Shown in pieces: positions 17,464-24,856 of a DNA stretch of 64,000 nt. Numbering within the stretch: the stretch's first letter is position 1; every line of letters begins with the position of its first letter. The notes beneath the pieces are model-generated. The model ran no database searches and was not told the origin of the DNA. It saw nothing but the letters and a program-made list of their open reading frames with translations. A program made the position numbers and the translations under genes. Source of the stretch: SZUA-368 sp028533045 (GTDB lineage: Bacteria > Spirochaetota > Spirochaetia > DSM-2461); contig JBNAIG010000035.1 of assembly GCA_050031985.1 (NCBI GenBank), positions 1 through 64,000 on the forward strand, written 5' to 3'.

Positions 17464-18408
17464 ATGTTTCACAAAAGAGCTTACGGCCTTAATATAGATT
17501 CGGAGATAGACATAGAGGCTTTCCTTGACCGTCCCTCTGAGTCGACTGCCCAAATTACTATTCTCCGGGGCAATATCTCTGTTCCCCGGAAACCGTTTTT
17601 TTTAAATAAAAGAAAAATCATAGCCCACCCCAATGGTGTACTTATGTACTGGAGGGGAATAGGCTACTTCCTTGTCGAAGAGGGCAGACGCATCACTGTT
17701 ATGACAAATAAGCGCCACCATCGCCCGGGTATTGTTCAAAATATACTGTTAGGCCCCTGTATGGGCGTTATTCTCATTCAGCGAAAAGAACACCATCTCT
17801 TTCATAGTGCCGTTGTCGCCAAAAGAGACGGCAGGGGCGCTGTGGCTATTTTAGGCCGGGGAGGGGACGGAAAATCCACCACCGCCACGGCCCTTTGTAA
17901 CAGCGGCTACTCCCTGGTTTGTGACGATCTTTTAGTCCTTAACAAAGACACAACCCCTTACATGGTTCAGTCCGGCTTCCCCGGTATGAAACTTTGGCTC
18001 ACCTCCGCAGCCGCTCTGGTTGAAAAGGGAGAGGACCTTCCCATGATTGGTAAGAAAGGGGAGTTGGAAAAACGGTTTCGCAAGATGGAAGATAACTTTA
18101 TTGAGGAGTCCCTCCCCCTGGGCCCTGTTTTTATTCTCTCCTATGACGAGAGACTCACTGAGCCCCGGGCCCAACGTTTAAGCGAAACCGAAGCCCTACA
18201 GGAAATGCTGGGCCACTGGTACGGCGCCCTGTTTAAACAGGAGCTGCTCCCCATCCTTGGTACAGACCGCCAATTTAGGGAATGCAGCGAATTTGTTAAA
18301 AAAACACAAATCTACCGTCTCACAAGGCCTTACGATATGGATAAGCTCCAGGATTCGGTAGACCTCATCGATAAAATACGGTGCGATTCGGCGAGTTATG
18401 AACATTAA
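17464..18408 (+). CDS. HPrK-like kinase 1 (RiPP tailoring candidate)
   Basis: A 314-residue protein related to the C-terminal catalytic domain of HPr kinase/phosphorylase. It has a Walker A loop GRGGDGKST at 131-139, the HSAVV element before it (H114) where HPrK proteins have a conserved HAS-type motif, and the acidic pair in CDDLLVL (D154-D155) after it. In lasso clusters such as that of paeninodin, a homologous kinase phosphorylates the C-terminal serine of the precursor. It lies 48 bases after precursor 1, whose last residues are Ser-Ser, which fits that role. Its 3' end overlaps the ABC transporter gene by 11 bases, so the two are translationally linked. Confidence 0.8.
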   Translation: MFHKRAYGLNIDSEIDIEAFLDRPSESTAQITILRGNISVPRKPFFLNKRKIIAHPNGVLMYWRGIGYFLVEEGRRITVMTNKRHHRPGIVQNILLGPCMGVILIQRKEHHLFHSAVVAKRDGRGAVAILGRGGDGKSTTATALCNSGYSLVCDDLLVLNKDTTPYMVQSGFPGMKLWLTSAAALVEKGEDLPMIGKKGELEKRFRKMEDNFIEESLPLGPVFILSYDERLTEPRAQRLSETEALQEMLGHWYGALFKQELLPILGTDRQFRECSEFVKKTQIYRLTRPYDMDKLQDSVDLIDKIRCDSASYEH

Positions 18409-20185
18409 GAAATTTTCTTCACAAATCTCCCGGGCCGTCGGCTTTGTTTGGCAGGGATCTCCCTTCTGGATGGTATTTAATATTGTCTTCCAAATCCTTC
18501 AGGGAATCTTCCCCATCCTCTCTTTGCTTCTTTTAAAGATGATGGTAGACGAAGTCTCCGCCGCCGCCACCGGTAACAGCGAGGCCTCCCGCCTCCTCTT
18601 CGTCATACTTCTTACGGGTATAGTAACCCTTCTCAGTACCATTATTGGCCACCTGGCCGGTTGGGGAGGCCGGGAGCAGGGGAGGTACATGTCCGACTAT
18701 ATGAACGGTGTCTTTATGGAAAAGGCCGGTTCCATGGAGTATCCCTTCTTTGAAGATCCTAAAAGCCTGGATAAAATAGAAAGGGCCTACGAAGAGGCCC
18801 ATTCCCGTCCCGGCCAAATTGTCAGTACCATTGGATCCTTAATTCAGAATGGCGTTTCTCTGGCGGGAGTTATCGTACTTATTTTTAACTTTCACCCCCT
18901 CATTGTGGGAATCCTTTTTCTTTCCGCCTTGCCCGGGCTGATTACTCGTCTTTTCTTCTCCAAAAAGGAGTATCAGAAAGATAGGGAAGTGACCGAACGG
19001 GAGAGACGAGCCGCTTACCTCCAATTCCTCATGCTGGAACGGGATAGTGCCAAGGAAGTGCGTCTTTTTAACCTTTCCCGGGAGCTTTTGGAGCAATTTA
19101 CTATCTTAAGAACCGAACTTAGAGAGATTCGTCACCGTCTGGATAAAAAGAATACCCTTGTTTCCTCCCTCTCCAGTACCTTTATGATTTTCCTTGTCTT
19201 TGCCGCCTATCTTTGGGTAGCACGGGATGTTATGGGGGGAACCGTTACGGTCGGAGCCTTTGTTATGTTCTATCAGGCCTTCCAGCGAGGGCAGGGCTTT
19301 CTCAGGACTTTTCTGGGGGGAGTCGCCTCCCTCTACAGTCAAAATCTGTATCTGGGGAACCTTTACGAATTCCTGGACTATGAATCCACCCTTACGGCGC
19401 CGGATAATCCCATATCCTTGAAAAAACCGGTAAAGGGAGAAATTGCCTTTAAAAATGTCTCCTTTACCTATCCCAGAACGGAAAAGCCCATTCTGAATGA
19501 TTTGAATATAACCCTCAAGCCGGGAGAAGTTGTTGCCCTGGTAGGGGAAAACGGGAGTGGGAAAACGACCCTTATTAAGCTTCTCTGCCGCCTCTATGAC
19601 GTTAGCGAAGGGGCGGTAAGTCTGGATGGGATAGACCTAAGGGATTTGGCTCCGGGAGATCTTATTGACAATGTAGGAGCCATTTTCCAGGACTTTATGG
19701 AGTACAACTTAACGGTGGCCCAGAATATCTCCTATGGCGATATGAGCCGGGAGCCCGATCAAGGCCGAATAGAAGAAGCCGCCCGTAAGGCGGGAATCCA
19801 CGAGATGATAGAAAAACTCCCCCAAGGGTACGATACCCTATTGGGTGTCTTCTTTACCCGGGGGCAGGAACTTTCCGGTGGGCAGTGGCAGAGAATTGCC
19901 GTGGCCCGTGCTTTTTATAAGGATGCCCCCATCGTCATTCTTGATGAACCCACCAGCTCCCTCGATCCTATGGCAGAATTCGAGATCTTCAATCAGTTTA
20001 AAAAGATCCTTCACCATAAAACGGCCCTCATTGTGAGCCATAGAATGGCCACCGTTAGAATGGCCGATCGCATTTGTGTGATGGACAAAGGAAATATTGC
20101 CGAAGAGGGGACTCATGAGGAACTTATGGCTCTCAAAGGGACCTATTACACCCTTTTTACCACTCAGGCAGCTAATTACCAATAA
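18398..20185 (+). CDS. ABC exporter, fused membrane and ATPase domains
   Basis: A 595-residue half-transporter that would work as a homodimer. Residues 1-330 form the six-helix membrane domain. Residues 340-595 form the ATPase, with Walker A GENGSGKTT near 383, signature LSGGQ near 491 and Walker B VILDEP near 512. There is no N-terminal C39 peptidase domain, so leader removal must be done by another protein, consistent with the separate B2 peptidase in this locus. It sits between the first kinase and precursor 2 and is the likely exporter of the mature peptide. General lipid or drug export is the alternative. Confidence 0.88.
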   Translation: MNIKKFSSQISRAVGFVWQGSPFWMVFNIVFQILQGIFPILSLLLLKMMVDEVSAAATGNSEASRLLFVILLTGIVTLLSTIIGHLAGWGGREQGRYMSDYMNGVFMEKAGSMEYPFFEDPKSLDKIERAYEEAHSRPGQIVSTIGSLIQNGVSLAGVIVLIFNFHPLIVGILFLSALPGLITRLFFSKKEYQKDREVTERERRAAYLQFLMLERDSAKEVRLFNLSRELLEQFTILRTELREIRHRLDKKNTLVSSLSSTFMIFLVFAAYLWVARDVMGGTVTVGAFVMFYQAFQRGQGFLRTFLGGVASLYSQNLYLGNLYEFLDYESTLTAPDNPISLKKPVKGEIAFKNVSFTYPRTEKPILNDLNITLKPGEVVALVGENGSGKTTLIKLLCRLYDVSEGAVSLDGIDLRDLAPGDLIDNVGAIFQDFMEYNLTVAQNISYGDMSREPDQGRIEEAARKAGIHEMIEKLPQGYDTLLGVFFTRGQELSGGQWQRIAVARAFYKDAPIVILDEPTSSLDPMAEFEIFNQFKKILHHKTALIVSHRMATVRMADRICVMDKGNIAEEGTHEELMALKGTYYTLFTTQAANYQ

Positions 20186-20223
20186 GTTATTATGAAGATT
20201 GTGTGTTGTTATGTGTATGTAAC

Positions 20224-20252
20224 TTGATATATGGATGAAGCGGTATTATAAT
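20224..20252 (+). promoter_or_regulatory. Near-consensus sigma70 promoter of precursor 2
   Basis: TTGATA, a 17-base spacer and a perfect TATAAT lie about 30 bases before the ATG at 20283. A Shine-Dalgarno site (AGGGAG at 20271-20276) follows. This is one of the best promoter matches in the window and implies that precursor 2 is expressed strongly and separately from the upstream ABC gene. Confidence 0.72.
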
Positions 20253-20282
20253 TAGGTCCATATTCTTTATAGGGAGATCATA

Positions 20283-20444
20283 ATGAAGAAGGTATACCCA
20301 AAGCCGGAAATGAAGTCGTGGGGTGATATTATGGATATTACCCGGGGTGGTGGTAATCTCAAAAATGTGTTGAGTGGCTCTTACAGCTCAACTGGAAATT
20401 GTTATCCTAATAACAATGATTATCATCACGGTTCCAGAAGATAA
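20283..20444 (+). CDS. RiPP precursor peptide 2, lasso-type leader (short ORF)
   Basis: A 53-residue peptide translated directly from the sequence. Its leader, MKKVYPKPEMKSWGDIMDIT, aligns without gaps to that of precursor 1: M-K-K, Y5, P8, M10, W13-G14-D15, I19, T20. The predicted core begins after R21 with GGGNLKNVLSG, continues with a Ser/Asn-rich segment with one Cys (TGNCYPNNN), and ends in Ser-Arg-Arg. Core position 7 is Asn, and there is no Asp/Glu before D46, so an ordinary lasso macrolactam cannot form at 7-9. The strong promoter, clear Shine-Dalgarno site and leader identity make it a real gene despite its size. The cores of the two precursors are otherwise unrelated, as expected for paralogous RiPP substrates. 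Confidence 0.85.
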   Translation: MKKVYPKPEMKSWGDIMDITRGGGNLKNVLSGSYSSTGNCYPNNNDYHHGSRR

Positions 20445-20457
20445 TAATCCATAGTCA

Positions 20458-21333
20458 TTGACGTTAAACAAACTTATAGATTTATCAGACAAGAGCGGCC
20501 TTCTCTCCTTAACCAGATGCAGTAAAGGAGGGGAGGCTCTTTTTTATATTTCCCGGGCCCTTTCCCTGGACCCTCGCCTGGCTTCCATGAAGTTCATAGT
20601 CCGTGAGTCCGAAGAAGGTACTTCAACTCTTTATGCCCTTACTCAAGCGAAGGAAGAAGAGCTCCTCACTAATCTGAGCAGGCAGCTTGCCTGGGCCGAT
20701 AAACAAAGCCGCTTTATAAGCTATAAGGAGGCCGAAGGGCTTACCGAGAAACTGGCCGCAAAATTAAAAAGGGAGTTTGGCAAGGAAGAGTTAGATCAAT
20801 TTTTCTACAGTCCTATTCCCCGGGGCGGCCATATAGTAATGGGGATGCTCTCCTACTGTCTGGGGCTTCCCAAATCGGCCTTGCATCCCCCTTCGTCTGA
20901 TCTAAAAAGACCTGTTGTCTATGTGGATGACTGCCTTATTTCCGGTCTGCGCTCCTCAGAATACATGAACAAGAAGGGGGCAGAATCCATACTGGCCGTT
21001 CTCCTGGCCCCAAAAGGGGTTTGTGAAATGAGCCGGCACAAGGAACTGGACTTTAGCTGCTTTGCCGGTGATGAGCTGGACGATCTGGCCCCCCTTCTTC
21101 TTAAAGAGGATTACGAGCCTTGGAAAGAGCGCAGCAAAAAAAGAGGCACACCCCTGTGGGTGGGAATGACCGAATACTTCGCCTTTGAGTGGAGTGAGCC
21201 GGAGAACTCCTTCTTTAATGATAAAACGGCCCTCATGGAACCGGGCTTTGACCTTCTGCCCCCGGAGCAATGCCTCAATACCCGCCATAGTACTAGCACA
21301 GAACCGCAGGACCCCAAAAGGCATAAGGACTGA
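20458..21333 (+). CDS. Phosphoribosyltransferase-like protein
   Basis: A 291-residue protein with features of the type I phosphoribosyltransferase fold. FYSPIPRGGHIVMGML (117-132) resembles the first PRTase loop, and RPVVYVDDCLISGLRSSE (151-168) resembles the PRPP-binding motif of two acidic residues followed by TG-T/S, here degenerate (DDCLISG). The N-terminal 100 residues match nothing I recognise. The TTG start at 20458, 14 bases after precursor 2, has no good Shine-Dalgarno site, so the start is uncertain; the next ATG is at residue 44. The stop is 3 bases before the second kinase. Its place between precursor and kinase suggests a role in peptide modification or in supplying a nucleotide donor, which is inference. 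Confidence 0.6.
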   Translation: MTLNKLIDLSDKSGLLSLTRCSKGGEALFYISRALSLDPRLASMKFIVRESEEGTSTLYALTQAKEEELLTNLSRQLAWADKQSRFISYKEAEGLTEKLAAKLKREFGKEELDQFFYSPIPRGGHIVMGMLSYCLGLPKSALHPPSSDLKRPVVYVDDCLISGLRSSEYMNKKGAESILAVLLAPKGVCEMSRHKELDFSCFAGDELDDLAPLLLKEDYEPWKERSKKRGTPLWVGMTEYFAFEWSEPENSFFNDKTALMEPGFDLLPPEQCLNTRHSTSTEPQDPKRHKD

Positions 21334-21336
21334 TTT

Positions 21337-22260
21337 ATGGATTCCCTTTATCAAATCTATGGTATTAGTTTTAAAACCTCCTATCCCTTTAGCTATAACT
21401 TGCTTCCCTCAGACCAGCCTCCCCAACTCCAATTCACAGGAGGAGGTTACTGTAAGAATTATCTTCTCCAAGGAAAGGTCTTGAGACAGGGGGGGCACAA
21501 TGAAGGTGACATATCCCTCTATCGTTCTCAAACCCACGATACTATTATTTTTGAAAATATCGCCGCCTTCGAGTGCGGCGACGACTGGATAAAAGGGTAT
21601 ATGCTGATGAATCAGGACCAATTTCTTCTGGAAATCTGTTTTATTGGTCATGTACTTGCCTATTGGCTGGAAAGACGGGGGACTTTGATGCTCCATGCCT
21701 CTTCCCTTAAGGTTCGTGAAGGAGCTGTGGCCTTTATGGCCGAATCGACCGGGGGAAAAACAACCACCGCCGCTGCTTTGCTTGCTGCGGGATATTCCCT
21801 CATTACAGACGATATCCTCCCTGTAAATATTCGCCATAAGGATGTGTTTGCCTCTCCCGGATTCCCCCAAATGAAGCTTCTCCCCGATCAGTTGGAACTC
21901 TTTAATCAAAGGGCGCAAGATTATGATAAAATACATCCCCTATTTGAAAAACGGCGTATTCCCATAGGGGAGAGCATGGGAAGCTTTTACAACGGCGAAC
22001 TTCCTTTAAAAACACTTTATCTTTTGGATAAAAGCGAGACCGGAGAACCCTACAGCTCTCCCGTTAAATCAACGGAAGCCCTTTTTGCCCTTATCCGTCA
22101 TAGCTTTGCCGCAGAGTTGTTAGATTCAGGCGACAGAAGCCGGGAAAGACTGAATCGTCTGGGAGAGATAGTAAAAGGTATCGAGATTAAGAGACTTCAC
22201 ATTCCCCGAGGCTATGATAAATTACCCGCACTGGTCGATTTTATTATTCAGGACGCTTAA
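21337..22260 (+). CDS. HPrK-like kinase 2 (RiPP tailoring candidate)
   Basis: A 307-residue protein with the same layout as the first kinase but clearly diverged. The P-loop is AESTGGKTT at 135-143, with Ala in place of the first Gly. It is preceded by LHASSLKV (H120), the conserved HAS motif of HPr-kinase-like proteins, and followed by ITDDILPV (D158-D159). Two such kinases in one locus, each following a precursor, suggest that each serves one peptide. The C-terminus of precursor 2 is not serine, so this enzyme may act on another residue. Its 3' end overlaps the convergent nucleotidyltransferase by 17 bases. Confidence 0.78.
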   Translation: MDSLYQIYGISFKTSYPFSYNLLPSDQPPQLQFTGGGYCKNYLLQGKVLRQGGHNEGDISLYRSQTHDTIIFENIAAFECGDDWIKGYMLMNQDQFLLEICFIGHVLAYWLERRGTLMLHASSLKVREGAVAFMAESTGGKTTTAAALLAAGYSLITDDILPVNIRHKDVFASPGFPQMKLLPDQLELFNQRAQDYDKIHPLFEKRRIPIGESMGSFYNGELPLKTLYLLDKSETGEPYSSPVKSTEALFALIRHSFAAELLDSGDRSRERLNRLGEIVKGIEIKRLHIPRGYDKLPALVDFIIQDA

Positions 22261-23482
22261 TCCCAAAAACCTTCTTAAAACAACGCCAGGCCGTCTGAAA
22301 GGGGTTCAAAAAATAAGTCAGAAAAATAAGGGGCGACTCTTTCCTAAAACCGAATTTATAATAGCGGTTTTCTTGCTGAACCCTGGTGGGAACATAGTTA
22401 TGCCATAGCCATTTAAGCCGCTGCCGCAAGGTTCCCCCAATAATAAAAGGGGCCAAATGGTTATACTGCCAACGTCGTAAAACCCGGCTGTTTCGCAGGT
22501 TCTTTAAACATTTTAGATGCTTCTTCATAAGGAAGCGTTCATGAAGGGTTAATTCCTTTTCCAGCTTTTCCATCCATTCTGGCAAAGCCCTGCCGCTAAT
22601 ATTTCCGTAGAGCCTAAGGGAGAAACAAGCGTGGTAGCAGACTTCCCCCTCCCGGCAGAGGCGCAGGAACCCATCTCCGTCAACGCCCCGTTCCAGAAGA
22701 ATCGCAGCATCGGCCATATGGCGCAGAAGGAATGTGTTATTGTAAAGGGCCCGTTTAAGGGAACATTGCAAGCACAGAAGCATAAGTGTCGCCTCCGTTC
22801 CCGGCAGATAGCAAGAAAGTTCCTCGTTCCAGCTGCGCTTTTCCTTAAAAAGTTCCGGCCGGTCCAGAAGGGCCTTGAGGTTCTCCAGACGAATCCGGTC
22901 CCGCTCAAAAAGATTGATATGCACTTCTATCACCTGGGTCGATTTGGGACATTTAAACTGATACTGATTGTTCCAGTGAAGCTGGCCTTCTATGTCCTTT
23001 TTTTCTTCCCGTGACAGGATAAAGCTCCCCTGGTATTCATAGCCTGCCTCTTCCAGGCAAGCTACAATCTCCCGAATCTTGTTTTCTTCAACCAGGAGAT
23101 CCACATCTCCATAGGTCCGGGGATAGGTCTCTTCCGGGTCATAGGAAATTCCCTTCATAAGCATAACCTCAAATCCTGCCTCGGTGAGGAGTTTTGAGGT
23201 ATTTAACAATTCCTGTCGGTGTAGTTTATTGGCTGTCATCTGCTGAAGAATCAGAAAACGGGCCACATGAAGAAAATCTTCAGAAAGAAGGGGAGTGAAG
23301 TGGTCCAAAAGCCTCTTAAGGATGAGGGGGAGAATCCGGTGATATCCTCCCAAGTCAAAAACGACAGGAAAAGAGATAAGCTCCAAGTTAGCCAGAAGGC
23401 TTTCTGCTTCAATATAGTCTTCATTCAGCAGAGCCAAAATAAGTCTTTCTTCCCGGCCCAGTCGGCCCCAGTAATATCCCAT
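22244..23482 (-). CDS. NTP_transf_5-type nucleotidyltransferase family protein
   Basis: A 412-residue protein of the putative nucleotidyltransferase family often found in lasso and related RiPP loci (NTP_transf_5, PF14907). The core is at 106-131: VMLMKGISY, then YPRTYGDVDLLV, with the KG pair (K110-G111) and the metal-binding G-D-x-D motif (D126, D128) of polymerase-beta-like transferases. The helical N- and C-terminal parts have no motif I recognise. It may transfer a nucleotide to a peptide or protein, but no reaction is established for the family to my knowledge. The gene is divergent from the B1 gene, with a promoter so close to its ATG that the mRNA may be leaderless. Confidence 0.75.
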   Translation of the reverse strand: MGYYWGRLGREERLILALLNEDYIEAESLLANLELISFPVVFDLGGYHRILPLILKRLLDHFTPLLSEDFLHVARFLILQQMTANKLHRQELLNTSKLLTEAGFEVMLMKGISYDPEETYPRTYGDVDLLVEENKIREIVACLEEAGYEYQGSFILSREEKKDIEGQLHWNNQYQFKCPKSTQVIEVHINLFERDRIRLENLKALLDRPELFKEKRSWNEELSCYLPGTEATLMLLCLQCSLKRALYNNTFLLRHMADAAILLERGVDGDGFLRLCREGEVCYHACFSLRLYGNISGRALPEWMEKLEKELTLHERFLMKKHLKCLKNLRNSRVLRRWQYNHLAPFIIGGTLRQRLKWLWHNYVPTRVQQENRYYKFGFRKESPLIFLTYFLNPFQTAWRCFKKVFGIKRPE

Positions 23483-23488
23483 ACTATA

Positions 23489-23517
23489 AGTGTAGTTTAA
23501 GGTTTTAAAATTGTAAA
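23489..23517 (-). promoter_or_regulatory. Candidate promoter of the nucleotidyltransferase gene
   Basis: On the minus strand: TTTACA, 17-base spacer, TACACT, then 6 bases to the ATG at 23482. No Shine-Dalgarno site is present. The -35 box is 7 bases from that of the divergent B1 promoter. Confidence 0.45.
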
Positions 23518-23524
23518 CAAGAAC

Positions 23525-23553
23525 TTGATTAACAGTGTATTAGTATATATGAT
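23525..23553 (+). promoter_or_regulatory. Candidate promoter of the B1-B2 genes
   Basis: TTGATT, a 17-base spacer and TATGAT, with 6 bases (TTTCCT) before the ATG at 23560. No Shine-Dalgarno site is visible, so transcription probably starts at or next to the start codon. Confidence 0.5.
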
Positions 23554-23559
23554 TTTCCT

Positions 23560-23838
23560 ATGGAACTAAGCGAAACATACAAAGCGGCATCTGATGTCAT
23601 CTCCACAGAAATGGACGGCGAATCGGTTCTCATGCATGTGGCCAAGGGAAAGTACTTCTCCCTTAACGAAACGGGAAGCGTCATATGGAAAAAGCTGGAG
23701 GAAGGCCCCCTTACTCTGGGACAGATGATAGAAGCCATTCAGGCTGAATTCGAGGTCGAGGCCGATCAATGCCAAAAAGACCTGGAAGGCCTCATTAAAA
23801 CCATGATGAAAAAGGGTGTCCTTGAAAAAGTATCTTAA
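23560..23838 (+). CDS. PqqD-like RiPP recognition protein (lasso B1)
   Basis: A 92-residue protein of the PqqD family, the RiPP precursor recognition element called B1 in lasso biosynthesis. It binds the leader peptide through a winged-helix beta-sheet and presents it to the processing enzyme. The family pattern is clear: DGESVLMHVAKGKYFSLNETG at about 19-39, then IWKKLEEG and a C-terminal helical part (IEAIQAEFEVE, LIKTMMKKGVLE). The leaders of both short peptides at 17.2 and 20.3 kb have the Y-x-x-P pattern bound by such proteins. The gene overlaps the B2 gene by 23 bases, as B1-B2 pairs commonly do. Confidence 0.88.
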   Translation: MELSETYKAASDVISTEMDGESVLMHVAKGKYFSLNETGSVIWKKLEEGPLTLGQMIEAIQAEFEVEADQCQKDLEGLIKTMMKKGVLEKVS

Positions 23839-24274
23839 GCGTTTTCGCACCGTTAGGGCCATGAGCCGGGAAGAGAAAAAAATCTACCGCCGGGCCTTGC
23901 GGCTCCTGGTAAATGTTCGCCTGCGCATGGTTTTCACCTCCTTCCCCAAAGTCCTCGCCTGGGTGCGCAAGCAGTCCCCCGTTGTGGCCTCCGTCACCTG
24001 TCTGAATCCGGACCGCCTCTCCTGGATGATCAACTCCACCGGCATAGCCTTTCCCCGCATCTTCAAATGCCTCCCTAGAGCCCTGGCCGGTTTCATCGTC
24101 CTCCGCCGCTGCGGCTGGGAAGTCACCTTAAAAATAGGGGCCCGTCGCCGCCACCCCTCCCTGCCCATGGAAGCCCACGCCTGGCTGGAAAGAGAAGGAA
24201 CCGTCATTATGGGTGACCTGTTCGGTCTGGAAAAGTTTGCCGTATTTGAGAGCTTTGAAGGTGAGTATCTTTAG
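23816..24274 (+). CDS. Lasso-type B2 leader peptidase (transglutaminase-like)
   Basis: A 152-residue protein of the lasso biosynthesis B2 family, transglutaminase-fold cysteine proteases that remove the leader with help from B1. The proposed triad is visible: C85 in FKCLPRAL, H121 in EAHAWLE and D134 in MGDLF. The Cys-His spacing of 36 and His-Asp spacing of 13 closely resemble those of McjB. Residues 1-55 are basic and helical, as in other short B2 proteins. The start is GTG at 23816, inside the B1 gene; an ATG at 23861 is possible but would shorten the helical part. It ends 9 bases from the convergent antitoxin gene. Confidence 0.85.
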   Translation: MSLKKYLKRFRTVRAMSREEKKIYRRALRLLVNVRLRMVFTSFPKVLAWVRKQSPVVASVTCLNPDRLSWMINSTGIAFPRIFKCLPRALAGFIVLRRCGWEVTLKIGARRRHPSLPMEAHAWLEREGTVIMGDLFGLEKFAVFESFEGEYL

Positions 24275-24283
24275 GTGTCGTCC

Positions 24284-24577
24284 TTAAGAGGCTCTGATAT
24301 GGGGAATCTTTTGGAGTTCTTTGGCTAATTTTAGTCGCTCTTTTCTTAAATCGTATTCAGACTGTATGCCCAGCCAAAAATCGGCGGAATTACCAAAGTA
24401 GGCGGCCAATCTAAGGGCCGTATCGGCCGTTATTTTTCTATGTCCTTTGATTATCTGTGAAATACGTGTAGGGGGGACATTCGTATCTTTTGCCAATCGA
24501 TAGGGGGTAATATTCAAAGGTCCAAGGAATTCTTCGACTAAAATTTCACCCGGTGTTATTAAAGGTATTTTTTCCAT
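24284..24577 (-). CDS. higA: HigA-type antitoxin, XRE family
   Basis: A 97-residue HTH protein. ITPGEILVEEFLGPLNITPYRLAK is followed by the recognition-helix region PPTRISQIIKGHRKIT and by ALRLAAYFGNSADFWLGIQSEYDL, a standard HigA/VapI pattern. HigA binds HigB toxin and represses its own promoter. ATG at 24577 is chosen because a perfect AAGGAGT lies 7 bases before it. The reading frame is open for another 47 codons upstream, and these encode the beginning of HigB, so a longer fusion protein from the ATG at 24718 may also be made. See the adjacent pseudogene entry. Confidence 0.88.
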   Translation of the reverse strand: MEKIPLITPGEILVEEFLGPLNITPYRLAKDTNVPPTRISQIIKGHRKITADTALRLAAYFGNSADFWLGIQSEYDLRKERLKLAKELQKIPHIRAS

Positions 24578-24718
24578 TTTGAACTCCTTAATATTGCTGG
24601 CACGATGAATTAGAATCAACTTCCTTAATCCAATACGCTGAATATCATTAGGGAAACGTTTTGAATATTCTTCATTCCATATCTTATTCGTTTCTTTATC
24701 CTTAAAAGAACTAATCAT
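24578..24718 (-). pseudogene. higB: Truncated HigB toxin, in frame with HigA
   Basis: The 47 codons before higA encode the N-terminus of a RelE/HigB mRNA-interferase toxin: MISSFKDKETNKIWN and FPNDIQRIGLRKLILIHRA match the HigB pattern of F-x-D/C-K-E-T followed by P-x-D-I-Q-R-x-x-x-R-K-L. HigB is normally about 92 residues. Here everything after residue 47, including the catalytic C-terminal part, is missing, and the frame continues directly into HigA. An internal deletion that kept the higA ribosome-binding site explains this. The product should not be toxic. The promoter and operator upstream look intact. Confidence 0.72.
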
Positions 24719-24721
24719 ATG

Positions 24722-24764
24722 ATTTTAATCCCATCAGACTATTATCGTCAAGCGTTAATAGTCT
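24722..24764 (-). promoter_or_regulatory. higBA promoter with inverted-repeat operator
   Basis: On the minus strand, TTGACG (24751-24746), an 18-base spacer and TAAAAT (24727-24722) lie just before the ATG at 24718. The -35 box sits in the 11-base centre of a perfect 9-base inverted repeat, AGACTATTA/TAATAGTCT (24736-24744 and 24756-24764), a typical HigA operator layout for autorepression. Confidence 0.6.
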
Positions 24765-24856
24765 AATATGAGATCTTTCTCCTCTATAAGCTAATGAGGC
24801 GAATTTATTTCAGAATTAATCAAAAAAAAGATATTCACACTTCAAGCCCAACAAAC

